Both the position numbers and the translations under genes were made by a program. From assembly GCF_005849285.1 (NCBI RefSeq), contig NZ_CP040517.1:112501-176500 (forward strand): a stretch of 64,000 bases of DNA. The letters are read 5' to 3'. The notes under the pieces were generated by a model. It saw only the letters and a program-made list of their open reading frames with translations, did not search any database and was not told the DNA's origin. Shown here in pieces: positions 1-10,379 of the stretch. The DNA comes from Luteithermobacter gelatinilyticus. Lineage in GTDB: Bacteria; Pseudomonadota; Alphaproteobacteria; Sphingomonadales; Emcibacteraceae. The first letter of the stretch is position 1; every line of letters begins with the position of its first letter.

Positions 1-2400
<2,400 letters not shown>

Positions 2401-2486
2401 CATCACCGTCATGAACAGAGATGAGATTATCTGATCTCTACAGACGCTCACACACAAAACGGAACATAATCAGAGCATACACAAAC

Positions 2487-2634
2487 CCGATGTTTTTAAT
2501 TGACCTGGTGATCGTAACGCCTGTGTCCCACCCGGCTCCATCCCGAACCCGGAAGTGAAACCAGGTTGTGCCGATGGTACTTCGTCTTAAGACGCGGAAG
2601 AGTAGGTCGTCGCCAGGTCTATTAAAAACATCGG
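2487..2634 (+). other. Processing stem enclosing 5S rRNA
   Basis: CCGATGTTTTTAAT at 2487-2500 is exactly complementary to ATTAAAAACATCGG at 2621-2634. The two arms lie one base outside each end of 5S and stack on its helix I, giving a long continuous duplex in the precursor. By analogy with other rRNA operons this would be the RNase III/RNase E maturation stalk; that role is inference. Confidence 0.7.
2502..2619 (+). rRNA. rrf: 5S ribosomal RNA
   Basis: About 118 nt beginning GACCTGGTGATC and ending GTCGCCAGGTC, so the 5' and 3' ends pair as in all 5S rRNAs. The conserved internal block with CCATCCCGAACCCGGAAGTGAAAC is present. It sits about 100 bp after the 23S end in the normal order. The gene is bracketed by a perfect 14-bp inverted repeat (2487-2500 and 2621-2634), which would extend the terminal helix of the precursor. 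Confidence 0.95.
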
Positions 2635-2671
2635 ACCCCAAGACAAACCCAGTCACAATGTCAAAAAACAA

Positions 2672-2699
2672 AACAAGCGGCCCAAAGCCGCTTTTTTTG
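2672..2699 (+). terminator. Rho-independent terminator after 5S rRNA
   Basis: Stem AGCGGC (2676-2681), loop CCAAA, stem GCCGCT (2687-2692), followed by a run of T to 2698. Ideal intrinsic terminator shape. It would end or attenuate the rRNA transcript before the tRNA-fMet gene. Confidence 0.8.
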
Positions 2700-2763
2700 T
2701 CCCAACAACGCTCTCCCGCGCGCCAGGCTTGCGGGCAAGCGATAGGCCAGTTAGCTTAACCAC

Positions 2764-2864
2764 GGGGGAAGCACCCCCCAGCCCTGGCTCCCCCAGGGCG
2801 AAAAGATAAAAAAGCTTCAGGTCCCCTGAAGCGGAAAACAGAAAAAACCTCGGCTCCCCCGAGG
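2764..2864. repeat. Tandem hairpins sharing a pentaloop
   Basis: Three perfect hairpins repeat at about 33-34 bp: GCCCTGG/CCAGGGC (2781-2799), GCTTCAG/CTGAAGC (2814-2832) and CCTCGG/CCGAGG (2848-2864). The stems differ but the loops are nearly identical (CTCCC, GTCCC, CTCCC), and each stem is followed by CGAAAA or GGAAAA. An additional GGGGG/CCCCC pair lies at 2764-2778. Read on the minus strand, the second and third hairpins are each followed by six T, so they have terminator shape in that direction. Confidence 0.6.
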
Positions 2865-2936
2865 CGGAAAATAAAGTGCCGGGCAACGTCCGGAACCATG
2901 CACTCAAGCAGCAAAGCGGTAGTGCGATTAAAGTGA

Positions 2937-3013
<77 letters not shown>

Positions 3014-3015
3014 AT

Positions 3016-3048
3016 AAAGCCCGTTATCTCAATGAGATAGCGGGCTTT
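3016..3048 (+). terminator. Terminator after tRNA-fMet
   Basis: Inverted repeat AAAGCCCG-TATCTC...GATA-GCGGGCTTT immediately after the tRNA CCA end. The strong stem with flanking A and T runs would end the rRNA-tRNA operon and could work in both directions. Confidence 0.75.
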
Positions 3049-3110
3049 CCCGTTCTGAAGGCCAGGATTTGAAATGGCTGAGGTAAGCTAACGGTAAGCG
3101 AACGCCAGAG

Positions 3111-3197
3111 TCAGATGTCTTTGATCTCTTTTTCGATTAGCTTGAATTTTGACCTAACCTGATCGGCGTAGTAGAAGTCCAGAAGCTCCTCTTTGGT
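3111..3197 (-). pseudogene. 3' stub of an unidentified gene cut by the IS
   Basis: On the minus strand an open frame runs from the IS insertion point to a TGA at 3111-3113 and encodes a plausible charged C-terminus (TKEELLDFYYADQV, then RSKFKLIEKEIKDI). It has no start of its own. Removing the IS and one TA copy keeps the frame open for about a dozen more codons into 4256-4290, where a TAA occurs. I do not recognise the family. It lies between tRNA-fMet and the IS, a place where integrated elements are often found. Confidence 0.35.
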
Positions 3198-4255
3198 TAG
3201 AGTGAATTGTGAAAAGGTTGGGTCGGAAAGGGGTTCCCTTTTTGCTTTATTTGTGATTCAAGATAGGGGCTGGATAAGGAGGCCAGTCTCTATGCCGAAA
3301 GTGCTTGATCAGGATTTGCGTGACCGCGTTATTGATGCGGTTCTTGTTGAGGGGATGAGCCGCCGTGGAGCAGCAGCGCGCTACGGCGTCAGTGCCTCCA
3401 CCGCTGTGAAGTGGTTGCAGGCCGTGACACAGGACAAACGCCGCCATCCTGTTGGTACAGGTGGGCATCGCCCTTCAGCCCTGCCTGCTGTACAGGACTG
3501 GCTTGTGACCCGGATCGAAGAACAACCAGACCTTACCCTTGAAGCTCTGTGTGGCCTTTTACAGGATGAGCATGGTGTTCGTGCAGACCCGGGCATGCTT
3601 TCCCGCTTTTTCCGCACGATCGGTATCAGCTTCAAAAAAAACCGTATTCGCCAACGAGCAGGACAGGCCTGATATTGCCTTCAGGCGTCAACAGTGGAAG
3701 AAATACCAGAAGCGGATCACATCTGAACGACTTGTCTTTGTCGATGAGACCTGGGCCAAGACCAATATGACCCCCACCCATGGCTGGAGCCCAAGGGGCC
3801 GGCCTTTGAAGGCCCAGGCACCGGGGGGGCACTGGTTGACCATGACCTTCATTGCAGCACTGCGTCATGACGGCATCACGGCGCCATGTGTCTTCGACGG
3901 CCCCATCAACGCGGAACGCTTCCTCGCATGGGTGAAACAGTTCCTCGTGCCAACCCTGAAGCCTGGCGATGTCGTGATCCTCGACAATCTCTCGTCCCAT
4001 AAAGGCAAGGCTGTCAGGGAGGCGATCCGGAACGCTGGCGCAAGGATGTTCTTCCTGCCGCCCTATAGCCCGGACCTCAACCCCATCGAACAGGTCTTTG
4101 CCAAACTCAAACGACTGCTAAGGAAGGCAAAGGAAAGAACCAAGGAAGCAACATGGAAACGCATTGGGACACTCCTCAATGAATTTTCACCGCAGGAATG
4201 CGCCAACTATCTCAGAAATGCAGGTTATGCGTAAACCTATTAACAAAAGACTCTA
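3198..4255 (+). mobile_element. IS630-family insertion sequence with TA target duplication
   Basis: The element is 1054 bp (3200-4253) bounded by TA on each side (3198-3199 and 4254-4255), the target duplication of the IS630/Tc1 group. The ends are imperfect inverted repeats: left GAGTGAATTGTGAAAAGGTT, right end read inward GAGTCTTTTGTTAATAGGTT. It encodes one DDE transposase split over two frames. The left end is nearly identical to the ends of the small palindromic elements scattered through the window, while the right end is more diverged. Confidence 0.85.
3292..4234 (+). CDS. IS630-family transposase, frameshifted
   Basis: Cut-and-paste DDE transposase of IS630 type. The first frame starts at ATG 3292 after AAGGAGG and encodes the helix-turn-helix part (LDQDLRDRVIDAV; RRGAAARYGVSASTAVKWL), stopping at 3672. 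The second frame carries the catalytic core: LVFVDETWAK (first Asp), VVILDNLSSHKG (second Asp), FLPPYSPDLNPIEQVFAKLK (Glu), ending at 4234. The two join at a run of eight A (3634-3641). Dropping one A, a +1 shift, fuses the FKK and TVFANEQDRPD segments into a standard IS630 protein of about 313 residues. It may be programmed slippage on the A8 run or a disabling mutation. Confidence 0.85.
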
Positions 4256-4277
4256 GCGCTGTGGCTTCTACAGCTGC

Positions 4278-4328
4278 CGGGCCCCTGCCTTAAGGTCGAT
4301 CCCCCCAAGCGAACAAAGGCGGGGCCCG
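4278..4328 (-). terminator. Possible end-of-operon hairpin for the ars genes
   Basis: CGGGCCCC at 4278-4285 is complementary to GGGGCCCG at 4321-4328, separated by 35 bases. It lies just downstream of the last gene of the minus-strand ars operon. There is no clear T run, so it is a weak terminator candidate. The rest of 4256-4348 holds nothing else recognisable. Confidence 0.25.
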
Positions 4329-4348
4329 TCAATTTAGTGGCAGATGGT

Positions 4349-4585
4349 CTATTTGCTCAGCCAGCTAGCGATGATCTCCGTAGAAGGTACGCTGCCAGTA
4401 TGGATGACTTTTTCGTCACAAACCACAGCCGGGGTACTCATAACGCCGTATCTCATAATCGATTCAGGATTGGTTTCATGGGTAAGTTCGATCTCGGTTC
4501 CAGATTTCAGTGCAACTGCTTCAATAAGCTCAGCGGTTTTCTGGCATTTGGCACAGCCACTGCCCAGTACTTTGAATTTTTTCAT
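4349..4585 (-). CDS. Thioredoxin-like small redox protein (CxxC)
   Basis: 78 residues, the length of the small thioredoxin/glutaredoxin-like family (TM0996/MTH895 type). The redox motif GSGCAKCQKT is at residues 9-18 and the cis-Pro segment VMSTPAVV is around 47-54. No signal peptide, so cytoplasmic. It is the last gene of the ars operon, 10 bp after the permease gene. Members of this family often accompany ArsP/YraQ-type permeases; it may supply reducing equivalents or bind the metalloid, which is inference. Confidence 0.8.
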   Translation of the reverse strand: MKKFKVLGSGCAKCQKTAELIEAVALKSGTEIELTHETNPESIMRYGVMSTPAVVCDEKVIHTGSVPSTEIIASWLSK

Positions 4586-4595
4586 GAAGTGGTCC

Positions 4596-5591
4596 TTATA
4601 AAAACGGGGTGAACAAGTTGAAGACCCATCCTACAACGCTGAAGGAGAGTAATAACAATATAAACAGGATCACGAGCAATCGCCATTGCATCACTTGCTT
4701 CAGCAGGACAAATTCCGGAAAACTCGCGGCGACTGTGCTCATGCAGAAGGCAAGAGTTGTGCCAACAGGCAAGCCCTTGAGGATGAGACTTTCCATGACT
4801 GGAATTACGCCAGTAGCATTGGAATAAAGCGGAATGCCTAGTAATACTGCGCCTGGCACAGACCACCATTGTCCACCACCCAAGTGGGCTTCTATCCAGC
4901 CATCAGGAACGAAACCATGCAGGGTCGCGCCGAGGCCAACACCCACAATCACCCATTTCCAGACCAGCCTGAAGATATCCAAAGTTTCATCTTTGGCAAA
5001 ATCATGCCTTTCTTTGAGGCTTAACTTTGGAGCGGCATCAATATTTGAGGAATTCGCAGTCTGACTTTGAGCTTGTTCAAGTGCTTTTTTTGCAAAATCC
5101 TGAAGCCAGCGTTCAGCTTTGATCATATCCAGGAATATACCTCCCAGAATGCCTACAAACATACCTACCAGTACATAGAGCAAGGTAAACTTCCAGCCCA
5201 GCAGGCTGAGCAGCAAAAGTACGGCCACTTCATTGATAAGTGGAGAGGTCAGCAGGAAAGCCATGGTAATACCAACAGGAATCCCGGCGGAAGTAAAACC
5301 AAGGAAGACAGGTATGCTGGAACAGGAACAAAAGGGAGTGACCGCTCCAAAACCAGAGGCCATAACATAACCAAACCCACGGGTTTTGCCCGCAAGGAAG
5401 TCACGTACTCTTTCCACCCTGAGTGAAGCGCGCAAAAGCGCTATCACATAGATCATTACAATCAACAGAGCGAAGATTTTAGTGGTGTCCTCAACAAAAA
5501 AATGGAGTGCGCTGCCTAGTTTAGTGTCCGAAGACAGGCCCGCAAGATCATAAATCAGCCAAGTGGCGAGGTCTGTAAATATCTGAAACAT
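4596..5591 (-). CDS. YraQ/ArsP-type permease
   Basis: 331-residue inner-membrane protein with about eight hydrophobic segments and two related halves. Characteristic family motifs are GFGAVTPFCSCSSIPVFLGF (around residues 79-98) and GIPLYSNATGVIPVMESL (around 251-268). The paired-cysteine CSCSS motif is typical of DUF318 permeases, which include ArsP, an exporter of trivalent organoarsenicals. Position between acr3 and the thioredoxin-like gene, 6 bp from acr3, supports a metalloid role. Whether the substrate is methylarsenite or something else cannot be told from sequence alone. Confidence 0.8.
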   Translation of the reverse strand: MFQIFTDLATWLIYDLAGLSSDTKLGSALHFFVEDTTKIFALLIVMIYVIALLRASLRVERVRDFLAGKTRGFGYVMASGFGAVTPFCSCSSIPVFLGFTSAGIPVGITMAFLLTSPLINEVAVLLLLSLLGWKFTLLYVLVGMFVGILGGIFLDMIKAERWLQDFAKKALEQAQSQTANSSNIDAAPKLSLKERHDFAKDETLDIFRLVWKWVIVGVGLGATLHGFVPDGWIEAHLGGGQWWSVPGAVLLGIPLYSNATGVIPVMESLILKGLPVGTTLAFCMSTVAASFPEFVLLKQVMQWRLLVILFILLLLSFSVVGWVFNLFTPFL

Positions 5592-5597
5592 GATATC

Positions 5598-6617
5598 TTA
5601 TCCCGGAAACCAATGCCGTGTTCGGTTGGCGATGGCCACCAGAGACAGCATGACAGGCACTTCCACCAGCACCCCGACAACTGTAGCCAGTGCTGCCCCT
5701 GAATGCAGTCCGAACAGGGAAATGGCCACGGCGACCGCCAGTTCGAAGAAATTGGAGGTGCCGATCAAGCAGGCAGGTGCTGCAATGTTATGGGGCAACT
5801 TCAGGAATTTGGCCGCGCCATAGGCAATTACGAAAATCCCGTAAGTCTGAATCAACAGCGGGAGGGCGATTAGGACAATAGTCTGGGGTTGGGCAAGGAT
5901 CACTTCCGCCTGAAACCCGAAAAGAAGCACCACGGTAGCCAGCAGCCCAAGGATTGACCAGGGCTTAAGTGTCCGGGTGAAGAGTTCAATCCGGTGTCCA
6001 TCTGATTTGTGTTCAAGCAGGCGCCGGGTGAAGACGCCTGCCCCTAACGGCAATACCACATAAAGAACGACTGATAGGAGCAGGGTTTCCCATGGGACAT
6101 GGATATTGCTCACGCCCAGCAGGAAGGCAGCGATGGGGGCAAAAGCAAAAACCATGATCACATCATTCACCGAGACCTGTACCAAAGTATAGTTGGGGTC
6201 CCCCTTGGTGAGCTGACTCCAGACAAAGACCATGGCGGTACAGGGGGCGACCCCCAGCAGGATCATTCCGGCGATATATTCCCCGGCGGTTTGCGGATCG
6301 ACCCAGTCCGCAAACACAACGCGGAAGAACAGCCAACCCAGCGCCGCCATGGTGAAGGGCTTGATCAGCCAGTTGACGATAAGGGTCAGCGCCAATCCCT
6401 TGGGCTTTTTACCGATGTCCTTCATGGCGGAAAAATCAATCTGCACCATCATGGGATAGATCATGACCCAGATGAACACGGCCACCACAAGATTGACATG
6501 AAAGACTTCCAGGGCGGCAATAATAGTGAAAACGCTGGGAACAAAATTACCAAGCGCTACGCCACTTATGATGCAGAGACCTACCCACAGGGACAGGTAA
6601 CGTTCGAACAAACCCAT
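5598..6617 (-). CDS. acr3: ACR3-family arsenite efflux transporter
   Basis: 339 residues, ten hydrophobic segments, bile/arsenite/riboflavin transporter superfamily. Typical ACR3 features are visible: [11 protein letters not shown] near residue 52, the conserved Cys in [13 protein letters not shown] (around residue 129) needed for arsenite transport, and [20 protein letters not shown] near the C-terminus. It exports As(III) made by the arsenate reductase encoded immediately upstream (1-bp gap). Translational coupling in the operon is likely. This type is often called ArsB in annotation but is unrelated to the E. coli ArsB family. Confidence 0.93.
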   Translation of the reverse strand: MGLFERYLSLWVGLCIISGVALGNFVPSVFTIIAALEVFHVNLVVAVFIWVMIYPMMVQIDFSAMKDIGKKPKGLALTLIVNWLIKPFTMAALGWLFFRVVFADWVDPQTAGEYIAGMILLGVAPCTAMVFVWSQLTKGDPNYTLVQVSVNDVIMVFAFAPIAAFLLGVSNIHVPWETLLLSVVLYVVLPLGAGVFTRRLLEHKSDGHRIELFTRTLKPWSILGLLATVVLLFGFQAEVILAQPQTIVLIALPLLIQTYGIFVIAYGAAKFLKLPHNIAAPACLIGTSNFFELAVAVAISLFGLHSGAALATVVGVLVEVPVMLSLVAIANRTRHWFPG

Positions 6618-6618
6618 T

Positions 6619-7116
6619 TTATTTCCTTATGTTTGATTTCGGGGCCAGCTTCTTTAAAAGATCTGACAGCTCCTCCGCGGTAAGAGAATTAATATCCTCT
6701 GTTAAAAGGGAGCTGATACTGTTTTCCAGAAGCTCAATGATTTCTGTAAAGGCGGCATCGGTTGTCGGGCCTATCTGGGCATTCCTGCCCGGGTCCGGTA
6801 GACCCCAATGTCCTTTCACCGCGTTTCCCAGCCAGATCGGGCAGCTTTCACCTGCCGCCTGGTCACAAACAGTGATAACGATATCGGGAGCATATTCACT
6901 GATATCATTCCAACTTTTACTGGTCAGATCGTCGGTGCTGTAGCCTTTCTGATGGAGATAATGGAGGGTAAGTGGATTCACGAAGCCTGCCGGATGGCTT
7001 CCAGCGCTGGTAACCTGGACTTTTTCGGCCCGCAGTTTCCGCGCGAGCTGCCGGGTTATAGCTTCCGCTAAAATACTTCGACAGGCATTATGGGTACACA
7101 GGAATAACAGCTTCAT
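6619..7116 (-). CDS. arsC: Arsenate reductase, low-MW phosphatase type
   Basis: 165 residues, LMW protein tyrosine phosphatase fold. The P-loop [15 protein letters not shown] at residues 5-19 has the CxxxxCRS form, with the nucleophilic Cys at residue 7. [16 protein letters not shown] (around 80-95) holds the additional cysteines, and HWGLPDPG gives the catalytic Asp. It reduces As(V) to As(III) for export by ACR3. Second gene of the operon, 29 bp after arsR. Confidence 0.92.
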   Translation of the reverse strand: MKLLFLCTHNACRSILAEAITRQLARKLRAEKVQVTSAGSHPAGFVNPLTLHYLHQKGYSTDDLTSKSWNDISEYAPDIVITVCDQAAGESCPIWLGNAVKGHWGLPDPGRNAQIGPTTDAAFTEIIELLENSISSLLTEDINSLTAEELSDLLKKLAPKSNIRK

Positions 7117-7145
7117 GACTTTTGCTCATTTGGGAACTTGTAGGT

Positions 7146-7502
7146 TTAGCGGGGCTGCGGGCAACGGATCTCGGCTCGTTCCGGTCGATCTCCCATGTTA
7201 TTCAACTTCATCAATGGCTTTTCGAGGAGGTGGATGTTCTGTTCGGTTGTTTGCTGAAGGGTTATAACTGCCCAAGGGGGAAGGTCAGGATTAAGACTGT
7301 AGAAATTCCATATTCCCTGCCGCCGATCCCGAAGGATACCGCATTGTTTTAACTGGGACAGATGACGAGAGATTTTAGGCTGGATCTCTGACAAAGCCTC
7401 GGTGAGTTCGCAAACACAAAGCTCTCCTTCCTGCTGGATAAGCATCAGGATACTCAGCCGTGTTTCGTCGGCAAGGCATTTGAAAAACTGCAAGGGGGTC
7501 AT
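7146..7502 (-). CDS. arsR: ArsR/SmtB-family arsenic-responsive repressor
   Basis: 118-residue winged-helix repressor. The metalloid site ELCVCELTEAL (Cys at about residues 29 and 31) is the classical ArsR As(III)-binding pair at the start of the recognition region, followed by QPKISRHLSQLKQCGIL. First gene of the ars operon, transcribed leftward. The intergenic region upstream contains a long inverted repeat (7522-7559) that is its probable operator, so it should repress its own operon until arsenite binds. Confidence 0.92.
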   Translation of the reverse strand: MTPLQFFKCLADETRLSILMLIQQEGELCVCELTEALSEIQPKISRHLSQLKQCGILRDRRQGIWNFYSLNPDLPPWAVITLQQTTEQNIHLLEKPLMKLNNMGDRPERAEIRCPQPR

Positions 7503-7521
7503 GATGAGCTTTTCCGTTAAT

Positions 7522-7559
7522 CATATACGGGAAAACATATATATGAAAAAACGTATATG
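7522..7559 (-). promoter_or_regulatory. Candidate ArsR operator
   Basis: CATATACG at 7522-7529 and its exact complement CGTATATG at 7552-7559 frame an AT-rich centre, just upstream of the arsR start at 7502. The inverted repeat and its place between arsR and the convergent folB end fit an autoregulated ArsR promoter. Confidence 0.6.
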
Positions 7560-7578
7560 TAAAGTGAAAAAGTGTGAA

Positions 7579-7950
7579 CTAGCTTTTTTCGGCTGTCATG
7601 CACAGTCCCACACTGCGGCAATCGGGATACACGTCCGGTTTTTGCAGATAAACCTCCGCCTGTTGCACCCGGGGGGAGCGGAAACAGAGTTTCAGAATTT
7701 CTTCACACAGGGTTTCCTGAAGATTGAAATGACGATCCCGAACCAGATCCCGGATCTCGTCACGCAGAAAGTCATAGTCCAGAACTTCGGAAATATCGTC
7801 CCGGGCGGGGGGAACATCGCTGAGCGTGAGGGTGACATTGATCAACACCCGTTGGCGTGCCTGGCGCTCAAAGTCATGAATCCCGATGGAGGCCTCACAC
7901 ACGAAATCCCGCAGTCGGATTTCCCGGCGGCGGATTTTGTACTCAGTCAT
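7579..7950 (-). CDS. folB: Dihydroneopterin aldolase
   Basis: 123 residues; splits 7,8-dihydroneopterin to hydroxymethyldihydropterin and glycolaldehyde in folate synthesis, and family members can also epimerise the side chain. The domain begins IRLRDFVCEASIGIHDFERQ, and LDYDFLRDEIRDLV and NLQETLCEEI follow the FolB pattern, with catalytic Lys in QKPDVYPD. The start is ATG 7950; longer upstream reading has no family similarity and overlaps the SDR gene. It overlaps the SDR gene by 8 bp, so the two are co-transcribed. Confidence 0.85.
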   Translation of the reverse strand: MTEYKIRRREIRLRDFVCEASIGIHDFERQARQRVLINVTLTLSDVPPARDDISEVLDYDFLRDEIRDLVRDRHFNLQETLCEEILKLCFRSPRVQQAEVYLQKPDVYPDCRSVGLCMTAEKS

Positions 7951-8785
7951 GGGGGGTGGTCTCCTTGCCGGCGGTCGGGTTTGGGGGAGCCGGTCTGTTA
8001 TGGCCCGGTAGTGTTCCCAGGAGGTCTTCGGCAATCCGGGCCACATCCCGGTTGAGCCGCAGATTTTTCTGTCCCCCGTCCAGCGGCAGCACCGCCGCAT
8101 TGATGGAGGGCGTGCGGATCAGGTGCAGGCAGCTGGTGGCGATATCCTCGGGCGTCGGTGCCTGTCGGTTCAGGTTGAGCCCCCCGGCCAGAGTGAAATT
8201 TTCTTCACTTTGGTCACCGCTGAGCAGGGTCAGGCCCGGCGCAAGACCATTGACCCGGACCCGCGGGGCCAGCGCCATGGCCAGGGTTTCGGTCGCCCCC
8301 AGCAGGCCATATTTACTGAGGCTGTAGGTGAAAAAGTCCGGATTCATGGCAAACACGCTGCTGTCAATGATGTTAATGACACTGCCCCGGCGGTCCTCGC
8401 CCAGCGCCCGGTACAGCCCCCGCGCCAGTTGCAGCGGGGCGCGCAGATTGACATTCATATGGCCTTCGAAGCTGTTCCGGGTGAAATTAAACGCCGTGTC
8501 GTCGGCAAAGCGCGAGGCATTGTTGATGACATGTTCAAGCGGCGGGGCGCCGCTGTCCCGGATTAGGGCGGGGATCAGGTTGTCCACCTCGTGAGCATCG
8601 CCGAGATCGGCCTGGATCAGCTGTGCGGACCCGCCCTGTTCCCGGATGTCCCGGGCCGTTTGCTCCGCGTCATTCTGTGAGTGGTGATAATGCAGATGAA
8701 TATGGTATCCGGCCCGGGCCAGGGTAAGGGCGATAACGCGTCCGATCCGTTTTGCGGCGCCGGTGATAAGGATGCTGCTGGTCAT
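7943..8785 (-). CDS. SDR oxidoreductase, pteridine-reductase-like (FolM type)
   Basis: 280 residues, classical short-chain dehydrogenase. The cofactor motif TGAAKRIGR (residues 8-16) is the form seen in FolM/PTR1 proteins, with an Arg that favours NADPH. NNAS (around 88-91) and the catalytic YSLSK (around 153-157) follow. Sandwiched between a QueD/PTPS gene and folB, so a dihydropteridine or dihydromonapterin reductase is the best guess. The C-terminal 45 residues are a Pro-rich tail without obvious function. The exact pterin substrate is not determined by the sequence. Confidence 0.75.
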   Translation of the reverse strand: MTSSILITGAAKRIGRVIALTLARAGYHIHLHYHHSQNDAEQTARDIREQGGSAQLIQADLGDAHEVDNLIPALIRDSGAPPLEHVINNASRFADDTAFNFTRNSFEGHMNVNLRAPLQLARGLYRALGEDRRGSVINIIDSSVFAMNPDFFTYSLSKYGLLGATETLAMALAPRVRVNGLAPGLTLLSGDQSEENFTLAGGLNLNRQAPTPEDIATSCLHLIRTPSINAAVLPLDGGQKNLRLNRDVARIAEDLLGTLPGHNRPAPPNPTAGKETTPHD

Positions 8786-8896
8786 GATAGGTCCCTGAAA
8801 TTTTTATCAGAATACCCTTGAGCGCGATACAGATTCAAGAGGCTTTGCGGAAGGTTGGGGCCGTGCAGGCCAGCCCCGGTTTTTCCAGGGCCTGTT

Positions 8897-9439
8897 TCAG
8901 GGCAGGTCAAGGTCGTTAATGGACATGTCGGCGCGTTTCCACCAGGGTATGGCGGGGCCGTCATACTGCCCCATGTTCAGGGCCTTGTCCGGGTCGCCTG
9001 AGAAAACCACCGTATTGGTGGGGGTTTCTTCGATTTCAAGCCGGGTGCAGCGCATGCCGTTCTGTTCCGCGGCCAGAAAGGCGCTGATCTTGGCGAACAT
9101 ACAGGCGGCCAGCGCCTCGGTGGTGGGATCTCCCGGCGTGATCAGCAGATAACGCAGGTTTTCCGGCTCCCGCTCGCGGAAATAGTCGAGCAACGGGTCG
9201 CGGCTGGCCAGATGCAGACTGTGATCCACATGGCCGTCAATCCAATCATGCCAGCGCTTTTTCATCTGCCGGAAGGAGGCCGCCATGTTGCTGCCCCCAT
9301 CCAGTGCATCGTTGCCGTCATAAACCAGCGTCACCTTGACATATTCATTGTGGCCGTGGGGGATGACGCAGGGGCTGCCTTTCAAACTGTAGAGCCGGTG
9401 GCCCATGGAATAGCGCCGGGTAAAGCAAATCTCAAACAT
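8897..9439 (-). CDS. queD: 6-carboxytetrahydropterin synthase / PTPS family
   Basis: 180 residues. It converts 7,8-dihydroneopterin triphosphate, giving either 6-carboxytetrahydropterin for queuosine or 6-pyruvoyltetrahydropterin. The Zn site and catalytic Cys are seen in GSPCVIPHGHNEYVKV, a C-x3-HGH arrangement as in QueD. VDHSLHL supplies the downstream catalytic His-Asp region. It is longer than E. coli QueD (about 120) through a C-terminal extension. No queC or queE is next to it; the neighbours are pterin genes, so a role in a reduced pterin is also possible. Confidence 0.8.
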   Translation of the reverse strand: MFEICFTRRYSMGHRLYSLKGSPCVIPHGHNEYVKVTLVYDGNDALDGGSNMAASFRQMKKRWHDWIDGHVDHSLHLASRDPLLDYFREREPENLRYLLITPGDPTTEALAACMFAKISAFLAAEQNGMRCTRLEIEETPTNTVVFSGDPDKALNMGQYDGPAIPWWKRADMSINDLDLP

Positions 9440-9600
9440 TGGGGTTCTGTTATTCCAAATTCGGAACTGTTAATCCTGCCTGCTTGATATATCAGGCGGG
9501 GCTCAGAGTCAAAGAGAGAGTGCGGACAAATTTCCATGAGACGGGGGCCTGTGGCTCATCCGGTTCCGGTTTGAGGGGCTGGTCCGCTCCATTGCCGCCC

Positions 9601-10290
9601 TTAATCGCCGAGACGGTATCCGCCCGGTTCGGTAATCAATAGTGTTGCGTGGCTGGGATCGGGTTCGATTTTTTGGCGCAACCGGTAAATATGGGTCTCC
9701 AGCGTATGGGTGGTCACCCCGGCATTATACCCCCAGACCTCGTCCAGCAGAACCTCCCGGCCGACCGGGTTGCCGCCGGCCCGTTTCAGATATTTCAGAA
9801 TATTGGTTTCCTTTTCCGTCAGCCGCACCTTTTCCCCGGTAGTTTCATGCGTCATCAGCTTTTCGCCGGGTTTAAACAGATAGGGTCCGATGACAAAGGA
9901 GGCGTCCTCGCTGATGGAATGTTGTCTGAGATGCGCCCGGATACGCGCCAGAAGCACGCCGAAGCGGAACGGTTTGGTCACATAGTCATTGGCGCCGGCG
10001 TCCAGGCCCAGAATGGTGTCCGCCTCGGAATCATTGGCGGTCAGCATGATGATCGGGATTTTGACATTGGCCTTACGCAACATGCGGCAGATTTCCCGCC
10101 CGTCAATGTCCGGCAGTCCCACATCCAGAAGAACCAGATCAAAATTGTCGTCCCGGGCCGCCTTGAGGCCATCCATGCCGGTGCCGGCTTCTGTCGTTTC
10201 GAATTCTTCATGAAAGGACAGTTGCTCGGCCAGAACGTGCCGCAAATCCGCGTCGTCATCCACAATCAGGATACGATATGTCTGGGCCAT
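9601..10290 (-). CDS. OmpR-family response regulator, orphan
   Basis: 229 residues. Receiver domain at residues 1-120 with acidic DDD at 11-13, phospho-acceptor Asp in LVLLDVGLPDIDG and Lys in YVTKPF. A winged-helix DNA-binding domain covers about 135-229 (LTEKETNILKYLKRAGG, LETHIYRLRQKIEP). No histidine kinase is adjacent. The receiver resembles a widely conserved alphaproteobacterial regulator class, but I cannot assign its partner. The 160 bp upstream of queD and downstream of this gene hold only an imperfect palindrome near 9477-9497. Confidence 0.85.
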   Translation of the reverse strand: MAQTYRILIVDDDADLRHVLAEQLSFHEEFETTEAGTGMDGLKAARDDNFDLVLLDVGLPDIDGREICRMLRKANVKIPIIMLTANDSEADTILGLDAGANDYVTKPFRFGVLLARIRAHLRQHSISEDASFVIGPYLFKPGEKLMTHETTGEKVRLTEKETNILKYLKRAGGNPVGREVLLDEVWGYNAGVTTHTLETHIYRLRQKIEPDPSHATLLITEPGGYRLGD

Positions 10291-10379
10291 GATGAATTTT
10301 CCCTTTAAACTGTTCTTTTTTCATAAGTCGCATTATATAAACTTACGACGATCAGTAAAACAGAGTTTTGGATAACAAT

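Noticed and set aside
3049-3110. Possible integration (att) site after tRNA-fMet
   Set aside because: No duplicate of the tRNA 3' end was found in the window and no integrase gene is present.
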